NCBI RefSeq assembly: GCF_034702125.1
Contig: NC_085869.1
Location: 16,521,544-16,585,543, forward strand
Length of the DNA: 64,000 nucleotides
Origin: Engraulis encrasicolus
Lineage: Eukaryota > Chordata > Actinopteri > Clupeiformes > Engraulidae
Reading direction: 5' to 3'
The translations under genes and the position numbers were made by a program. Each line of letters starts with the position of its first letter. Positions within the stretch are counted from its first letter, which is position 1. The notes under the pieces were generated by a model, which saw only the letters and a program-made list of their open reading frames with translations, was not told the origin of the DNA and did not search any database. Shown here piece by piece: positions 45,995 through 57,899 of the stretch.

Positions 45995-48163
45995 GCTGAC
46001 CGTGGTTGTGGTGCTTGGGGTAGGGGTAGTGGTCTTTGGGGTAGGGTAGGGGTGGTATTTGAGGTAGGGTAGGGGTGGTGTTGGGTAGGTATAGTGGTCT
46101 TTGGGGTAGGGGTGGTGTTGGCTAGGGTAAGGGTAGTAGTATTTTGGTTAGGATAGCGGTAGTGGTGTTTGGGGTGGTGCTTGGGGTAGGGTAGTGTTTG
46201 GGGTAGCGGTGGTGTTTGGGGTAGGGGTGGTGTTTGGGGTAGGGGTGGTGTTTGGGGTAGGGTAGTGGTGTTTGGGGTAGGGTAGTGGTGTTTGGGGTAG
46301 GGTAGTGGTGTTGTTTGGGGTAGGGTAGTGGTGTTTGGGGTAGTGGTGTTTGGGGTAGGGTAGTGGTGTTTGGGGTAGGGTAGGGGTGTTTGGGGTAGGG
46401 TAGGGTAGTGGTGTTTGGGGTAGGGTAGTGGTGTTTGGGGTAGGGTAGTGGTGTTTGGGGTAGGGGTGTTTGGGGTAGGGTAGGGGTGTTTGGGGTAGGG
46501 GTGGTGTTTGGGGTAGGGTAGGGGTGGTGTTTGGAGTAGGGTAGTGGTGTTTGGGGTAGGGTAGTGGTGTTTGGGGTAGGGTAGGGGTGTTTGGGGTAGG
46601 GTAGTGGTGGTGTTTGGGGTAGGGTAGTGGTGTTTGGGGTAGGGTAGTGGTGTTTGGGGTAGGGGTGGTGTTTGGGGTAGGGGTGGTGTTTGGGGTAGGG
46701 GTGGTGTTTGGGGTATGGTAGTGGTGGTGTTTGGGGTGGGGTAGGGGTGTTTGGGGTAGGGTAGTAGTGGTGTTTGAAGTAGGGTAGGGGTGGTGTTTGG
46801 GGTAGGGTCGGGGTGGTGTTTGGGGTAGGGGTGGTGTTTGGGGTAGCGGTGGTGTTTGGGGTAGGGTAGTGGTGTTTGGGGTAGGGGTGTTTGGGGTAGG
46901 GTGGTGTTTGGGGTAGGGTAGGGATGTTTGGGGTAGGGTAGTCATGTTTGGGGTAGGGTAGTGGTGTTTGGGGTAGGGTAGTGGTGTTTGGGGTAGGGTA
47001 GTGGTGGTGTTTGGGGTAGGGGTGGTGTTTGGGGTAGGGGTGTTTGGGGTAGGGTAGTGGTGTTTGGGGTAGGGTAGGGTAGTGGTGTTTGGGGTAGGGT
47101 GGTGTTTGGGGTAGTGGTGTTTCGGGTAGGGTAGGGGTGGTGTTTGGGGTAGGGTAGGGGTGGTCTTTGGGGTAGGGTAGGGTAGTGGTGTTTGGGGTAG
47201 GGTAGTGGTGTTTCGGGTAGGGTAGGGGTGGTGTTTGGGGTAGGTAGCGGTGGTGTTTGGGGTAGGGGTGGTGTTTGGGGTAGGGTAGTGGTGTTTGGGG
47301 TAGGGTAGTGGTGTTTGGGGTAGGGGTGGTGTTTGGGGTAGGGTAGGGGTGGTGTTTGGGGTAGGGTAGTGGTGTTTGGGGTAGGGTAGTGGTGTTTGGG
47401 GTAGGGTAGGGTAGTGGTGTTTGGGGTAGGGTAGTGGTGTTTGGGGTAGGGTAGCGGTGTTTGGGGTAGGGTAGGGGTGGTGTTTGGGGTAGGGTAGGGG
47501 TGGTGTTTGGGGTAGGGTAGGGGTGTTTGGGGTAGGGTAGGGGTGTTTGGGGTAGGGGTGGTGTTTGGGGTAGGGTAGGGGTGTTTGGGGTAGGGTAGGG
47601 GTGGTGTTTGGGGTAGGGTAGGGGTGGTGTTTGGGGTAGGGTAGTGGTGTTTGGGGTAGGGTAGTGGTGTTTGGGGTAGGGTAGGGGTGGTGTTTGGGGT
47701 AGGGGTGTTTGGGATAGGGGTGGTGTTTGGGGTAGGGTAGTGGTGTTTGGGGTAGGGTAGTGGTGGTGTTTGGGGTAGGGTAGTGGTGTTTGGGGTAGGG
47801 GTGGTGTTTGGGGTAGGGGTGGTGTTTGGGGTAGGGTAGGGGTGGTGTTTGGGGTAGGGGTGGTGTTTGGGGTAGGGTAGTGGTGTTTGGGGTAGGGTAG
47901 GGTAGTGGTGTTTGGGGTAGGGTAGGGTAGTGGTGTTTGGGGTAGGGTAGGGGTGGTGTTTGGGGTAGGGTAGGGGTGGTGTTTGGGGTAGGGTAGGGGT
48001 GTTTGGGGTAGGGTAGGGGTGGTGTTTGGGGTAGGGTAGGGGTGGTGTTTGGGGTAGGGTAGGGGTGGTGTTTGGGGTAGGGGTGGTGTTTGGGGTAGGG
48101 GTGGTGTTTGGGGTAGGGTAGTGGTGTTTGGGGTAGGGTAGTGGTGGTGGTGTTTGGGGTAGT
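45995..48163 (+). repeat. 2.2-kb G-rich minisatellite
   Basis: More than one hundred units of 18-23 bp built from TTTGGGGTAGGG, TAGTGGTG and TAGGGGTGGTG, for example GGGGTAGGGTAGTGGTGTTT (20 bp) and GGGGTAGGGGTGGTGTTT (18 bp). It lies in edar intron 4. The plus strand is G-rich, with many GGG/GGGG runs a few bases apart, so it has strong quadruplex potential; the transcript strand is C-rich. Long open frames on the minus strand are a by-product of the missing stop codons. Confidence 0.97.
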
Positions 48164-48980
48164 AATGTAATGGATAGCAGGGTGTCTTTGTGACTTGGCC
48201 AGCGAGGTGTTTTCCAGTAATGTGCACAGGTGGCACAGTCTAAACTTTAGAACGTGAAATCCGTGCCAGGTGTTCTTTCTGTTTTGTGTGTTCTTTAGAA
48301 TCTGCAGGTCCATATAGTATGGGGTACCTAAGTCTCCACCCCTTCCGGGCGGCTCATGGGGCTGTGAAAGCCAAATGTTTTGACTGGGCTGCAATGGACT
48401 GATCAAAGCTATTTTCCAATCCACCTTACATTCCCCCCTCGATCACACATATGCTGTACCTCAGAATTAATGATAACCAATGGTGTGCTTGTCGGCTTCA
48501 CTTGTCAAGCGATTATTGATTTGAGTGCGTGGAAAATATTTAATTATTTGGACTACACAACAGAAGTCGCATGTCTGGGGTGCATATCTGGAAAGCAAGT
48601 TGCTAGCAGTTAGCAACTTGGGTAGTTCCCAATGGGAAATTGCATTGCAACCAACAAAGTAGCTACTATAGTTAGCAACTATACGCTTTCAAGAAATGCA
48701 CCCCTGACGTGTAGCCACTTCAGCCACGGTGCAGCAGTAGGGCTGGCTGTGCACCTTCAGCCTCAACTAGCAAAAGAGATACGTTTTTAATGTTATGGAT
48801 ATATAATATACAAAAATGTATATCATGTCGCAGTCATTGGCTGTTCAGCACAGGGGCCACAACAGGGGCCAGGAGGAAGTCTACAGGGACCCTGGCCCCC
48901 CCTGGCCCCCCCTGGCCCCTCTCTAGAACCGCTCATGTGTCATTGACCCTTTATACAGTGTGATGTGGGCTCGTACTCAC

Positions 48981-49162
48981 CCTGGAAGACAGGTCCCACA
49001 CTCCGCATCGCTCTCTGGGGTGCCCGCTATCAGTACAGTGGCTCGGTAGAGTGCGTCACAGTCTTTGTGTCGCCGGCAGATCTCGTACTTGCCCTTCGAG
49101 AACTTTCCCGTCGGACATGGAACACAGTTGTAGCCCTCGTCCTTGATTCCATAACCACAGTT
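48981..49162 (-). CDS. edar: edar exon 4: cysteine-rich repeats 1-3, residues 57-117
   Basis: The exon lies between a TTTAG acceptor and a GTGAGT donor, 182 nt, entering in phase 0 and leaving two nucleotides of a Gly codon. It encodes Asn-Cys-Gly-Tyr-Gly-Ile-Lys-Asp-Glu onward, with Cys58, 69, 72, 85, 91, 111 and 114. Spacing and neighbouring residues match EDAR: [12 protein letters not shown], and Asp-Ala-Glu-Cys-Gly before Cys-Leu-Pro-Gly. This is the core of the ectodysplasin-binding region. In TNFR family proteins the cysteines form intramolecular disulfides. Confidence 0.95.
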
Positions 49163-49467
49163 CTAAAGGAGAACGAGGTTATTTCAGTTAAAGGTCCAGT
49201 AGGCTATTTTAGCAGTTTATTTTCAATATGTACGCTGCCTAGTCACAAATTAGATTTTTTGATGAATATTGACAAAGTAATAAACTTTACCTGTCTGACC
49301 AAAGTATAGTAAGCTTTGTATCCCTGCAATGTCTATGACTGGTGATTCAATATGGCGGACATGGAGAAGATGCACCTGTTCATGTACTGTATGAAAAGTG
49401 TAAATGTCCACGTCATAATGAATGCGTAAAAATTGATGGCAGTGCAACAATTGTGAATGGGCATCAT

Positions 49468-49647
49468 ATGCCTCTTTTCCACTGCTGGTTTTCTGGTAGG
49501 CCAACAGCTCGACACAGCGCGACTCGGCCTCCACTTTTTGCTTTGCGATTGACCTGTGTCATGCCTTCAAAAAGCAAAAAGTGGCGGCCGAGACGCGCTT
49601 TGTCAAGCTGTGGGCCTACCAGAAAACCAGCAGTGGAAAAGAGGCAT
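49468..49647. mobile_element. MITE with about 35-bp inverted termini (copy 1)
   Basis: ATGCCTCTTTTCCACTGCTG...GGTAGGCC at the left and GGCCTACC...CAGCAGTGGAAAAGAGGCAT at the right are nearly perfect inverted repeats. The inner parts GACACAGCGCGACTCGGCC and GGCCGAGACGCGCTTTGTC also pair. It lies 306 bp 5' of edar exon 4. Confidence 0.85.
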
Positions 49648-49922
49648 TTAATTACTTAATAATACAAACTCTATTTTTAACATAAATGTTTCTTAGCTGA
49701 CAAATGGGTAATACTTGAAAATGAAATGAAAGCAAGATGTATGTTGGTTAACTTTGTAAATTATGTTACAAGCCGGAGGAAATACAAGGAGGAACAATGC
49801 TCTTCCCATTGTTTTTCTTGTTCTTGTACATTCATACATCACCCTGTGTGTCACTGGTAGGCGGCATCACTAATGTAAAGCACCCTGTGCACTAGAGAAT
49901 AATGAATAAAAGGAGTGACACA

Positions 49923-50033
<111 letters not shown>

Positions 50034-50239
50034 AGCCGCCACCCCTCCCTCCCCGCCCCCCATGCTGGTGCCTCCATTCCTCAGAGCCCCCTCACCAGAG
50101 GCACGACAGCTCTGCAGATTGAAGCCAGACTGCTGACTCATGCCACAATAATTACTCCCAAGTCTCGTTATGTTGTTAATAAATTGGTCTCCAGAAAAAG
50201 AAACGTGGTTTTCCTTTATTTTAACCATTACTAATGCAC

Positions 50240-51150
50240 GAAATTAGCAGCAGAGAGGGCTGCGACAAAGGTGTACTTGTTGAAACTATGTGTCTATGCT
50301 AAGTGCATTCTGACAGGATGAGGACATTCCTATGTATGATGGAAGATTAAGTAGTTTTCCCTATTGATAATATTATGGACGTTTTATTTTTGGTGTAAGT
50401 GTTAAGGTGTTTAGATGCGTTTTGTAGTTTCAACCGGTTTAACAAGTAGGGCTTCAAACCATTTCCTCATGTTTATTGTTTGAAATAAAAATATATATGA
50501 TTGATCACAGCAGTGATTTTTGGGCAGAAGCATTAAAGCTAAGTTTCCATATGTCTCTGTTTAAGATAACTCGTCTTCATTTTTTCCTCCTCAAGATCCC
50601 TTTGACTTTAACCCCCAACATCAATTTCCTCATACTCGGGTGGATCGAGGGAGCGGGAGCCCTGCAGTGTACAACAAGCTCTCAAAGTTAGGACAGCAAA
50701 ACATATTCAGAAGGAGACAGAGCTTTTATCTGACTTTATTAAAACAAGGCCATCCTCTCTGAGGCACGGCCTCGGCCTCGGCCTCCCAAGCATTATTGAA
50801 TTGTGCAAAAATGCAATATGGCAGGCAGGGATTTCTGTCTTATTTGGACTTTCATTTATGTATCAGATGTTCTGATATACACAGCAACCAGCACAACCCA
50901 AACGTGTAATTCGGTTACAGTCTTAAAGGGCTCGCCGTTGAGAACCTGAAAAAAACGGAGTAATGTACGGATGTATATACTTTATACTGTATACAGTATA
51001 TTATTGTAAGATAAAAATCCAGCTCCGTTACAAGCTGTGTTTTGTCTTTGTTGGTGGTGAAAATAAACCGTCATTATATGTTCTCTGTTCGTCTAGGAAA
51101 TGTGTATGGCGCTCCCTGAGCATGTTCGAGTCTCCAGATTAGGGAAGGTT
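50240..51150 (-). other. part of edar intron 3; nothing supported
   Basis: Unique-looking intronic sequence; a short CTCGGC repeat at 50767-50785. No gene or element was recognised. Confidence 0.45.
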
Positions 51151-51155
51151 GTTGC

Positions 51156-51401
51156 TTAACCCATTTTAGCCTAAGCCCTTTTTGGGAAAAGGTGCCCTCT
51201 GTCTATTAAAACCTAAATATCTCAGCCTCCGAAGCACATGAAAACATTAAATAAGTTGCATTTAAAAGCCAGGACCCTCATTTGGCATTATAATTTGTTC
51301 ATTCAGCCCTAACACACCCACATTGTTAATAAAAACAACTCAAATCTCAAGAGCCTGAATGCAGCGTATACAGAATGTCGCTCCAGGCTAAAATGGGCTA
51401 A
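51156..51401. mobile_element. piggyBac-like MITE
   Basis: The left end reads TTAACCCATTTTAGCCT and the right end AGGCTAAAATGGGCTAA. The ends are inverted, with CCC...GGG next to a TTAA (left) and a changed CTAA (right), the arrangement of piggyBac insertions. Confidence 0.65.
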
Positions 51402-52590
51402 GGCCCATATGGACGTACAGCTCCCTGCACCCCAGCTAGAGCATCACTCAGACGCCGCTATCAATCATCCGCATGCCCACGGCCCTCGCCATCACGGCGT
51501 GGGTGCCCTCTGGCTGTCAACTTTGGTGCACTTTTCAAGCCTTTGATCTTACTCTGTTGTGTGTTTATAATTGTCTTTTTTCTTTCAAAGTGAAGTCAAA
51601 TCCTTTTGACGTGGGCGATGAATACGGTTGATTGGCTTTTCAAGATCCGATCTGATGGTTATTCTCTGTGGTGTACACCAGTGCGGTGGATGAATCAGGC
51701 AGGGCAGAATCAGAGCAAAGCACGCTCAAAGGAAAGGAGATGAGGAGAGATGACAGATTATAACAATTACAGGTTGGCTAGATTGCAATTAGAGTTGTCA
51801 CAGCAGGCGAAAGATTGTTTTTTTCAAGTCGTTTTAAAAAAAAAATAGTCAATAGCCCTATGAGGAGAGGGTTTACGTTGAAATACTTATTGCTACTGAA
51901 AACTTTACGTCCATAATTTATTGTAGAACCTACAAGTGATGTTTGAGTTTGTGTTTTGTCTCTTGTTCCTGGTTTGAAAACATTACAACAGTATTGCAGT
52001 ACTAGCTTTTTCTCTCTCCCATACCAATTCAGCACCTTTAATAATATCGGCACCTGGACTTGACCCTAAAAGTTGTGATGCAGAGGGAGTAGATGTACCT
52101 GTATGACGTTCATTATGTCCAACTATTAAATCTTAGGTTTTTGAGACATGTAAAAGTTTATCTTTTACCTACACTTTCACATCTGAAAAATAAAAAAACT
52201 GAAGTAGAAGTAGTAGATGTCCTGTATACAACATATCTTGGATATGGGAAACATACCCTTACAACACATTTAGAGCAGTACTTTTGAAAGTGCTGGTTTC
52301 GCATCATCATTCTGAAAGGTGTTATTAACACAGGTAATCACAGTCTGGGTGGTCCAAGGGGGGAAAGCATGCTATGAGTGTGGAAGTCAGCTCACTTCTT
52401 CTCACTGTATAACTTTCAATCACTTTCACATATACACACACATTCTCACACATGACCATACGTCATGCCGTTTAGCACTCCTGAGTCACGCCTCACTGCA
52501 ACTCCTGAGTGAAGTATATAAAACCGCTCGCTCGGCCTGGCATTTATTTCCATCGTCGCACTGATTGAAAAGACACATGTGGTTAGATGG
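51402..52590 (-). other. part of edar intron 3; nothing supported
   Basis: Intronic sequence without a recognisable gene, RNA or transposon. Confidence 0.4.
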
Positions 52591-52755
52591 CCCTACCGTG
52601 GCTCTAACGGTAGGGCACTGGGCTGCTACACCGGCCCACGTCCTTTGCCGACCCTTCCCTGTCTCTCTCTCTACCAGCTAATTTCCTGTCCCTCTCTCAG
52701 TCAACTGTCCTCTCAAATAATAAAGTCATAAAAAGGCATAAAAAATATATATATA
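52591..52755 (+). mobile_element. tRNA-derived SINE (family A), degraded
   Basis: CTCTAACGGTAGGGCACTGG, CCTTTGCCGACCCTTCCCTG, TCTCTACCAGCTAATTTCCT and AATAAAGTCATAAAAAGGCA follow the family A order, but the B-box is deleted. It ends about 50 nt from the edar exon 3 donor. Confidence 0.75.
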
Positions 52756-52805
52756 AAAAAGACATATGTGGTCAGAGAGTGTTTGCGGCCAGTGTTCATG
52801 CTCAC

Positions 52806-52922
52806 CATGTAGGGCTCGTAGCCGGGCTGGCAGGGCGGACAGGGCTGGCAGCTGGTTTGGTTGAAAAACTCATTCTCCCCACAGTTGGCATACTCCGCAC
52901 CGAGCACGGGGAATGTGCACAC
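52806..52922 (-). CDS. edar: edar exon 3: end of signal peptide and first cysteine-rich repeat, residues 18-56
   Basis: The exon is bounded by a CTAG acceptor and a GTGAGC donor, 117 nt, phase 0 at both ends. It encodes the signal-peptide tail (VCTFPVLGA) and the start of the mature receptor, with Cys31, 42, 45 and 48 of TNFR repeat 1. Asn38-Gln-Thr is an N-glycosylation sequon. The Asn-Cys-Gly-Glu-Asn-Glu block is a hallmark of EDAR. Compared with the human protein as I recall it, the segment before Cys42 is two residues shorter. This extracellular part helps bind ectodysplasin A1. Confidence 0.93.
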
Positions 52923-53550
52923 CTAGAGACGGATATGGCAACATGATTAACAACAACATAGTGGTATACAGTACCTGACACCACACACAGACAAACCCTC
53001 GCCTCTTTTTTTCTTCGGTTTTTTTTTCATTTTCAAGAGAAAGAATTGGTGTGAGAGAAGAGGGCATATTTAAGAAAAGAGTGTATCTACTAGCACATGT
53101 TTGTGCAAATGTTTGTCTGTTCCTCTGTTCTCAAAGCACATTTTAATAGAATTCACTCTTTTCTAACAATACAGCTCAACAGAAGGCATGTACCTAAAAG
53201 ACATAGTTTACTGGTCCATCAAGTCCATCAATCATCAGAAAGTGGTAGCAAGCTTTAATTCTAATATAAGGTCTGCTAAAGCAGCCCTGTTTCCTCTAAA
53301 CAAAACAAGGCACATCCAGGCAGGCACGGGATTAGGAGCCAGCCTTACAGGGCTTGGTGGTGATTTACGATAAGACTGCTGCTGGTTCGTGTGGAGTCTG
53401 TGTGGGTGCTCTGCTGTGGGAGCTAAACCTACTGCAGCTGGGCAGCCTGTGCTGTGGGAGCGGGCCTGGACTGGTCACCTGGCATACAGGGCATTTTCCT
53501 GATGGGCCGACAGTCCTCAGGGGCCGATGTTGTTGTTTTTGTCTTTGTTT

Positions 53551-53719
53551 TGCCTCTATGGCACTGCTGGATTTCATGTAGGTCTATAGCTCGACACAGC
53601 GCAACTTGGCCGCCACTTTTTGATTTTCAAATAGGCATGACACAGCTCAATCGTAAAGCAAAACGTGGCGGCCGAGTCCAGCTGTGTCGAACTGTAGGCC
53701 TACCAGTGGAAAAGAGGCA
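53551..53719. mobile_element. same MITE family (copy 2)
   Basis: TGCCTCTATGGCACTGCTGG, GCTCGACACAGCGCAACTTGG, CGTGGCGGCCGAGTC and CCAGTGGAAAAGAGGCA match copy 1 in order. The termini are more diverged and the right arm is slightly shortened. Flanked by TTT on both sides. Confidence 0.8.
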
Positions 53720-54031
53720 TTTGTTGATTGTTTCAAATTTTCCCTTAGAGACCAGACCACAATTTAGATGGGGCAGCGTATCGGTTCATCTTTTATATTC
53801 AGTGGACTGAGCCCTATCACAATTGTTGTATGAGGGTGGGGATGAGGGGCTAAACTATGGCAAAAAAGTGCCTGGGCCAGTTTGTGGTCCCAGTCCAGCC
53901 CCTGTGTGGGAGGCAATAGTAGTATAGGACAGGAGATCTGGGGCCGTGGCCATGCGAGAGGGAGCGGAGGGGAGAGGAGAGGAGAGGAGACCTCTCAGAC
54001 AACAAAGTCACACAGGGCGCCAGCCAGGAAA

Positions 54032-54232
<201 letters not shown>

Positions 54233-54239
54233 GCATCGT

Positions 54240-55055
54240 ACCCCAGCCTCAGACAAGACTCACTTGCCCAGTCACTGATCACCCACCCACTACCCCCCAA
54301 CAAGCACCACACAAGACATATTCAAGGCAGCAGTATAAGGGATACCAATCTCATGAGTGTGTGTGAGTGTGTTACAAATTACAGGGAATTTAGGAAATTC
54401 CGGCTTTTCCCTTCAGGTCCTTGTGGAGTCTCTTCAATGATGATCGCGATAATCATCTGTAACTTCTCAAGTAAAATAGGAATAGAAAAACTATAATAAA
54501 AAAATACCAATGTAAAAAGAATTTATATCCTTGTGACTTAATTATGGCCAATTTAGAGTAGAGAGTATAATTTCTACAATTTCATACAGTTCTCAAACAA
54601 ACAAACCCATTCTAAAACATTTGCCCTTTTGGAAACATAAGGGTCCCTTGGGATGTTCTTGGGACTCTACCCTAAGGATGTGGTTTACTCGCAAGTTTCA
54701 GATAAATGCAGAACACTGCACTACTCATCCGTGCCATGGACAGAAAGTCAACTACATTTGGCCTCATGATAATTTACAATTTGTAAGCATGACGTTGTTG
54801 ACAACAAAGTGTATGTGTTTGAAGGAAAATGGTCCAATAGCCAAATACACAAATAACAAACTCAATTTATCTCAACTTGAGCTTGGTGAGCTTGCGCCAT
54901 AAACATAATAATTTTGTATCCTGATAGTTTAATCAAAAAATTATCTTTTGGATCACTACAGGGTAAACATTAGAGTCTCTGAAATACAGTCTGTCAAATA
55001 TAAATAATGAATTGGTGACACAGGACACCAACAGAGATACAACACTCACAATAAG
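54240..55055 (-). other. part of edar intron 2; nothing supported
   Basis: AT-rich intronic sequence with no recognisable feature. Confidence 0.4.
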
Positions 55056-55056
55056 T

Positions 55057-55057
<1 letters not shown>

Positions 55058-55141
<84 letters not shown>
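55058..55141. repeat. (GAAA)n microsatellite
   Basis: About 21 uninterrupted GAAA tetramers. Confidence 0.97.
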
Positions 55142-55819
55142 AAAAAAAGAAAAAAAGAGAAAGCCAGCAAGGCCATCTTTGCGTGGTGCTGTTCAATTTT
55201 ACTGACGGAGCAGCCATGGGACTGCAGATTGACTGGTGACTGGTGACTTTTCTGGCTACGATAGGCTAAATAAAAGGCCATTTTAATTTGAATTGAGCTG
55301 ATGAGCAGCAGCAGCAGCGGCTTCATGATGCCCCTTAACTCCTGTAATCCTCTGCTTTGGGGAGGGAAGGAGGAGGCATTGTAAAGGGTATAATTAAGAC
55401 AGCCCAAGCAAAATTAACTCCCTGGGAGCGCTGCCAATGAGGATTGTGCAAGTTCAGTTCACATGTGAGAAAAAAAAAACCCGCCACTAAAGGTGAGGAG
55501 GAGGAGTAGAGCAGAGAGCAGAGTGGAGAAGAGCAGACAGATTAAGCAGCTCGCTTATTGCACTGTTCAGAGAGCCTTTGTTGTGGGGGGGCTTTGGCAA
55601 CCCCCTTCCCCAAGACCTCATTTACCCGCACCACGCAGCGCCAGCAGTCTTGCCCTGGGTAGACTGCTGATTTACCTGAGCAGGGGTGAATTTCTCAAAA
55701 CCAAAGTTGCTTACTACATTAGCTACTTTGTTGTTTTCAATGCATTTTCCCATTGGCAACTACCGAAGTTGCTAACAGGCTAACAACTTCTCTTTTGAGA
55801 AGCTCACCCCAGGGCAGCC

Positions 55820-55978
55820 GACAAGGGAGGACAAAGGGCCCAGTTGTCCCGGGCCCAAAGAGGTTGGGGGCCCATAATTGGGTCCTCATTACATTGAATG
55901 TATTGGTTGGGGGGCCCTTTCAGAAGACTTTGTCCTGGGCCCAGCCAAAGCTGTACAGTGCCCCTGTACCTGAGGGTG
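55820..55978. repeat. degraded DNA-transposon repeat related to 4725-4860 and 6455-6590
   Basis: All three stretches share GGGCCC-rich blocks, GACAAAG with CCAATACAxxxA/AATTG-type middle parts and TGGGCC...GGGGCCC motifs. Ends resemble a hAT-type CAGGGGCACTG terminus. The class assignment is tentative. Confidence 0.4.
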
Positions 55979-56248
55979 GCTAGTAGCTACAGCAGGGCTT
56001 CCCAACATACACGTACTCCCAACTGGGAGCCCACTTGAAACTTTCCCAACTGTTCGGGGCCCACCTCTGACCCAATCAACAATACAACTCATATAAATAG
56101 TCAAAAGCGACACACACACATACAAATATTATTTTAGATTTTTAGAACATTATTTAAAGGCCCACTTGTAATATGTTCAAGGCCCACCCACAGTTTGAGA
56201 ATCAGTGAGCTACAGTATGAAAGCAGAGAGGGGTACTCCCACACTCAC

Positions 56249-56299
56249 CAGCAACATGGACAGCCAACAAGACTCCGTTTGTCCTCCTTTCTGGACCAT
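56249..56299 (-). CDS. edar: edar exon 2 (coding part): start codon and signal peptide, residues 1-17
   Basis: The exon begins at 56311 after an AG acceptor, has 12 nt of leader, then ATG at 56299-56297. It encodes MVQKGGQTESCWLSMLL and ends at a GTGAGT donor (56248-56243), phase 0. Joined to the next exon it gives a plausible signal peptide: hydrophobic run at residues 13-25, with cleavage likely after Ala26 in Leu-Gly-Ala just before Glu-Tyr-Ala-Asn-Cys. The start was chosen because it is the only ATG in the exon that opens a secretory leader in frame, and because vertebrate EDAR also starts translation in exon 2. The acceptor pyrimidine tract is the end of a long (TC)n microsatellite, which is unusual. 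Confidence 0.85.
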
Positions 56300-56315
56300 C
56301 TTGTCTTGCCCCTAC

Positions 56316-56362
56316 AGAGAGAGAGACGGAGAGGGAGAGAGGGGGTGGGGTGGAGAGAGAGA

Positions 56363-56448
<86 letters not shown>
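56316..56448. repeat. (GA)n microsatellite forming the exon 2 pyrimidine tract
   Basis: About 130 bp of GA on plus, so the edar pre-mRNA reads (CU)n right up to the AG at 56313-56312. Confidence 0.97.
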
Positions 56449-56557
56449 ATGATTAAGGTTGATTGCTTGGCCTTGCTGTGATTGGCAGTTAGTCATGTGT
56501 GTACATGTCCTGTCTCTACCTCATGCCCGTGAGTAGCAGTGGCTCACACGTACAGTA

Positions 56558-56815
56558 CAGGGACGGATTAACGCACAGGCTATATATGGCTACAGCCTAG
56601 GGCCCCCCACCACCTGCCTGGGGGCCCCTGATTGGCCACAAGTGAAAAAATACAGAATTATGACAAGATGCAATATTGAAAAATGAATCTGTTCTGTTGA
56701 GCACAGTTAGAATTCCTAGCTCGTAACTATGACACTGTCTATGCAAATTTGCCTTCTGGGGGGTCCCACAGAATCCTGTAGCCTAGGGGCCCCACGTCAT
56801 CTTAATCCAGCCCTG
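56558..56815. mobile_element. hAT-type MITE, CAGGGACGGATTAAC / CTTAATCCAGCCCTG
   Basis: Inverted termini, with TATGGCTACAGCCTAGGGCC near the left and TGTAGCCTAGGGGCCCC near the right. Same family as 2600-2922. Confidence 0.7.
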
Positions 56816-57149
56816 TACACATTCAGTGTCAGAGAAGTATTCTCAGCCAGGTCTACAACAGTCAGTCTGCTCAATTTAGCATCCAGAGTTAGACGTGTCT
56901 CCAGTTCTTCTTTTTTTCCTCCGCCAGAAAAGCTATATATCATTCCATCTCTCAGCAACTACAAGTGCTGTATCAGCCAAGAAAAGGGGAAAAGGGTTGT
57001 GTCTGTTCCTCTCTGTCTCGTCAGATGTTTTTTTTTCTCTATTATTATTATTTCAAATGATGTGTTCAAATGTTCACAGACTATATACCAGGTACAATTC
57101 CATTGTGAAATGCTTTTTTGGGGGGGCTTTTTGCTTTCATTTGCTTTCA

Positions 57150-57293
57150 TTTTTCAGGATATGAATGTAATGACAGGAAGTGAATGGGAAGAGAGAGAGA
57201 CAGGGAAGGGTCGGCAAAGGACCCAGGCATCAAACCTGTGTCGGCTGCATAACAAACGATTGCCCTATCATTTGCACCACGGTAGAGCCCATT
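57150..57293 (-). mobile_element. tRNA-derived SINE (family A), minus orientation
   Basis: Minus strand reads GGGCTCTACCGTGGTGCAAATG..., a B-box-like GGTTTGATGCC, then CCTTTGCCGACCCTTCCCTG and a CATTCACTTCCTGTCATTAC-type body. Confidence 0.7.
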
Positions 57294-57572
57294 GTGCAAT
57301 GCTTTTGTTCCAGACACCACATAACAGATATTTGACATAATCGATATCTTAAAATGACATGCGTTAGTTAAATTATTAATTTCTTCCTAGAGTTTTCAGT
57401 ATCTGATCAGACGTTGTAGCTCATCCAATCCATTTAACATATGAAGATATGCTTTATCTTGCCCATATTACCGCATACTAGAGTTGCTATATCTCCCCAA
57501 ATGCAAATGCTGTAAAACTGAAGGAGTTAATAGATTTAACAGTGTTTATAGCAACAGTCTGACAGTAGTGAG

Positions 57573-57890
<318 letters not shown>

Positions 57891-57899
57891 TGTGAGTGC

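Noticed and set aside
45995..48163. Interstitial telomere array
   Set aside because: Contains GTAGGG blocks but no run of TTAGGG; the unit is 18-23 bp.
46122..48424. Two overlapping minus-strand open frames of about 700-760 codons, rich in Pro-Asn-Thr-Thr and Tyr-Pro-Lys-His
   Set aside because: They are translations of the G-rich minisatellite in two frames. The repeat lacks stop codons on the C-rich strand; there is no domain, no non-repeat sequence of note and the frames lie inside an edar intron.
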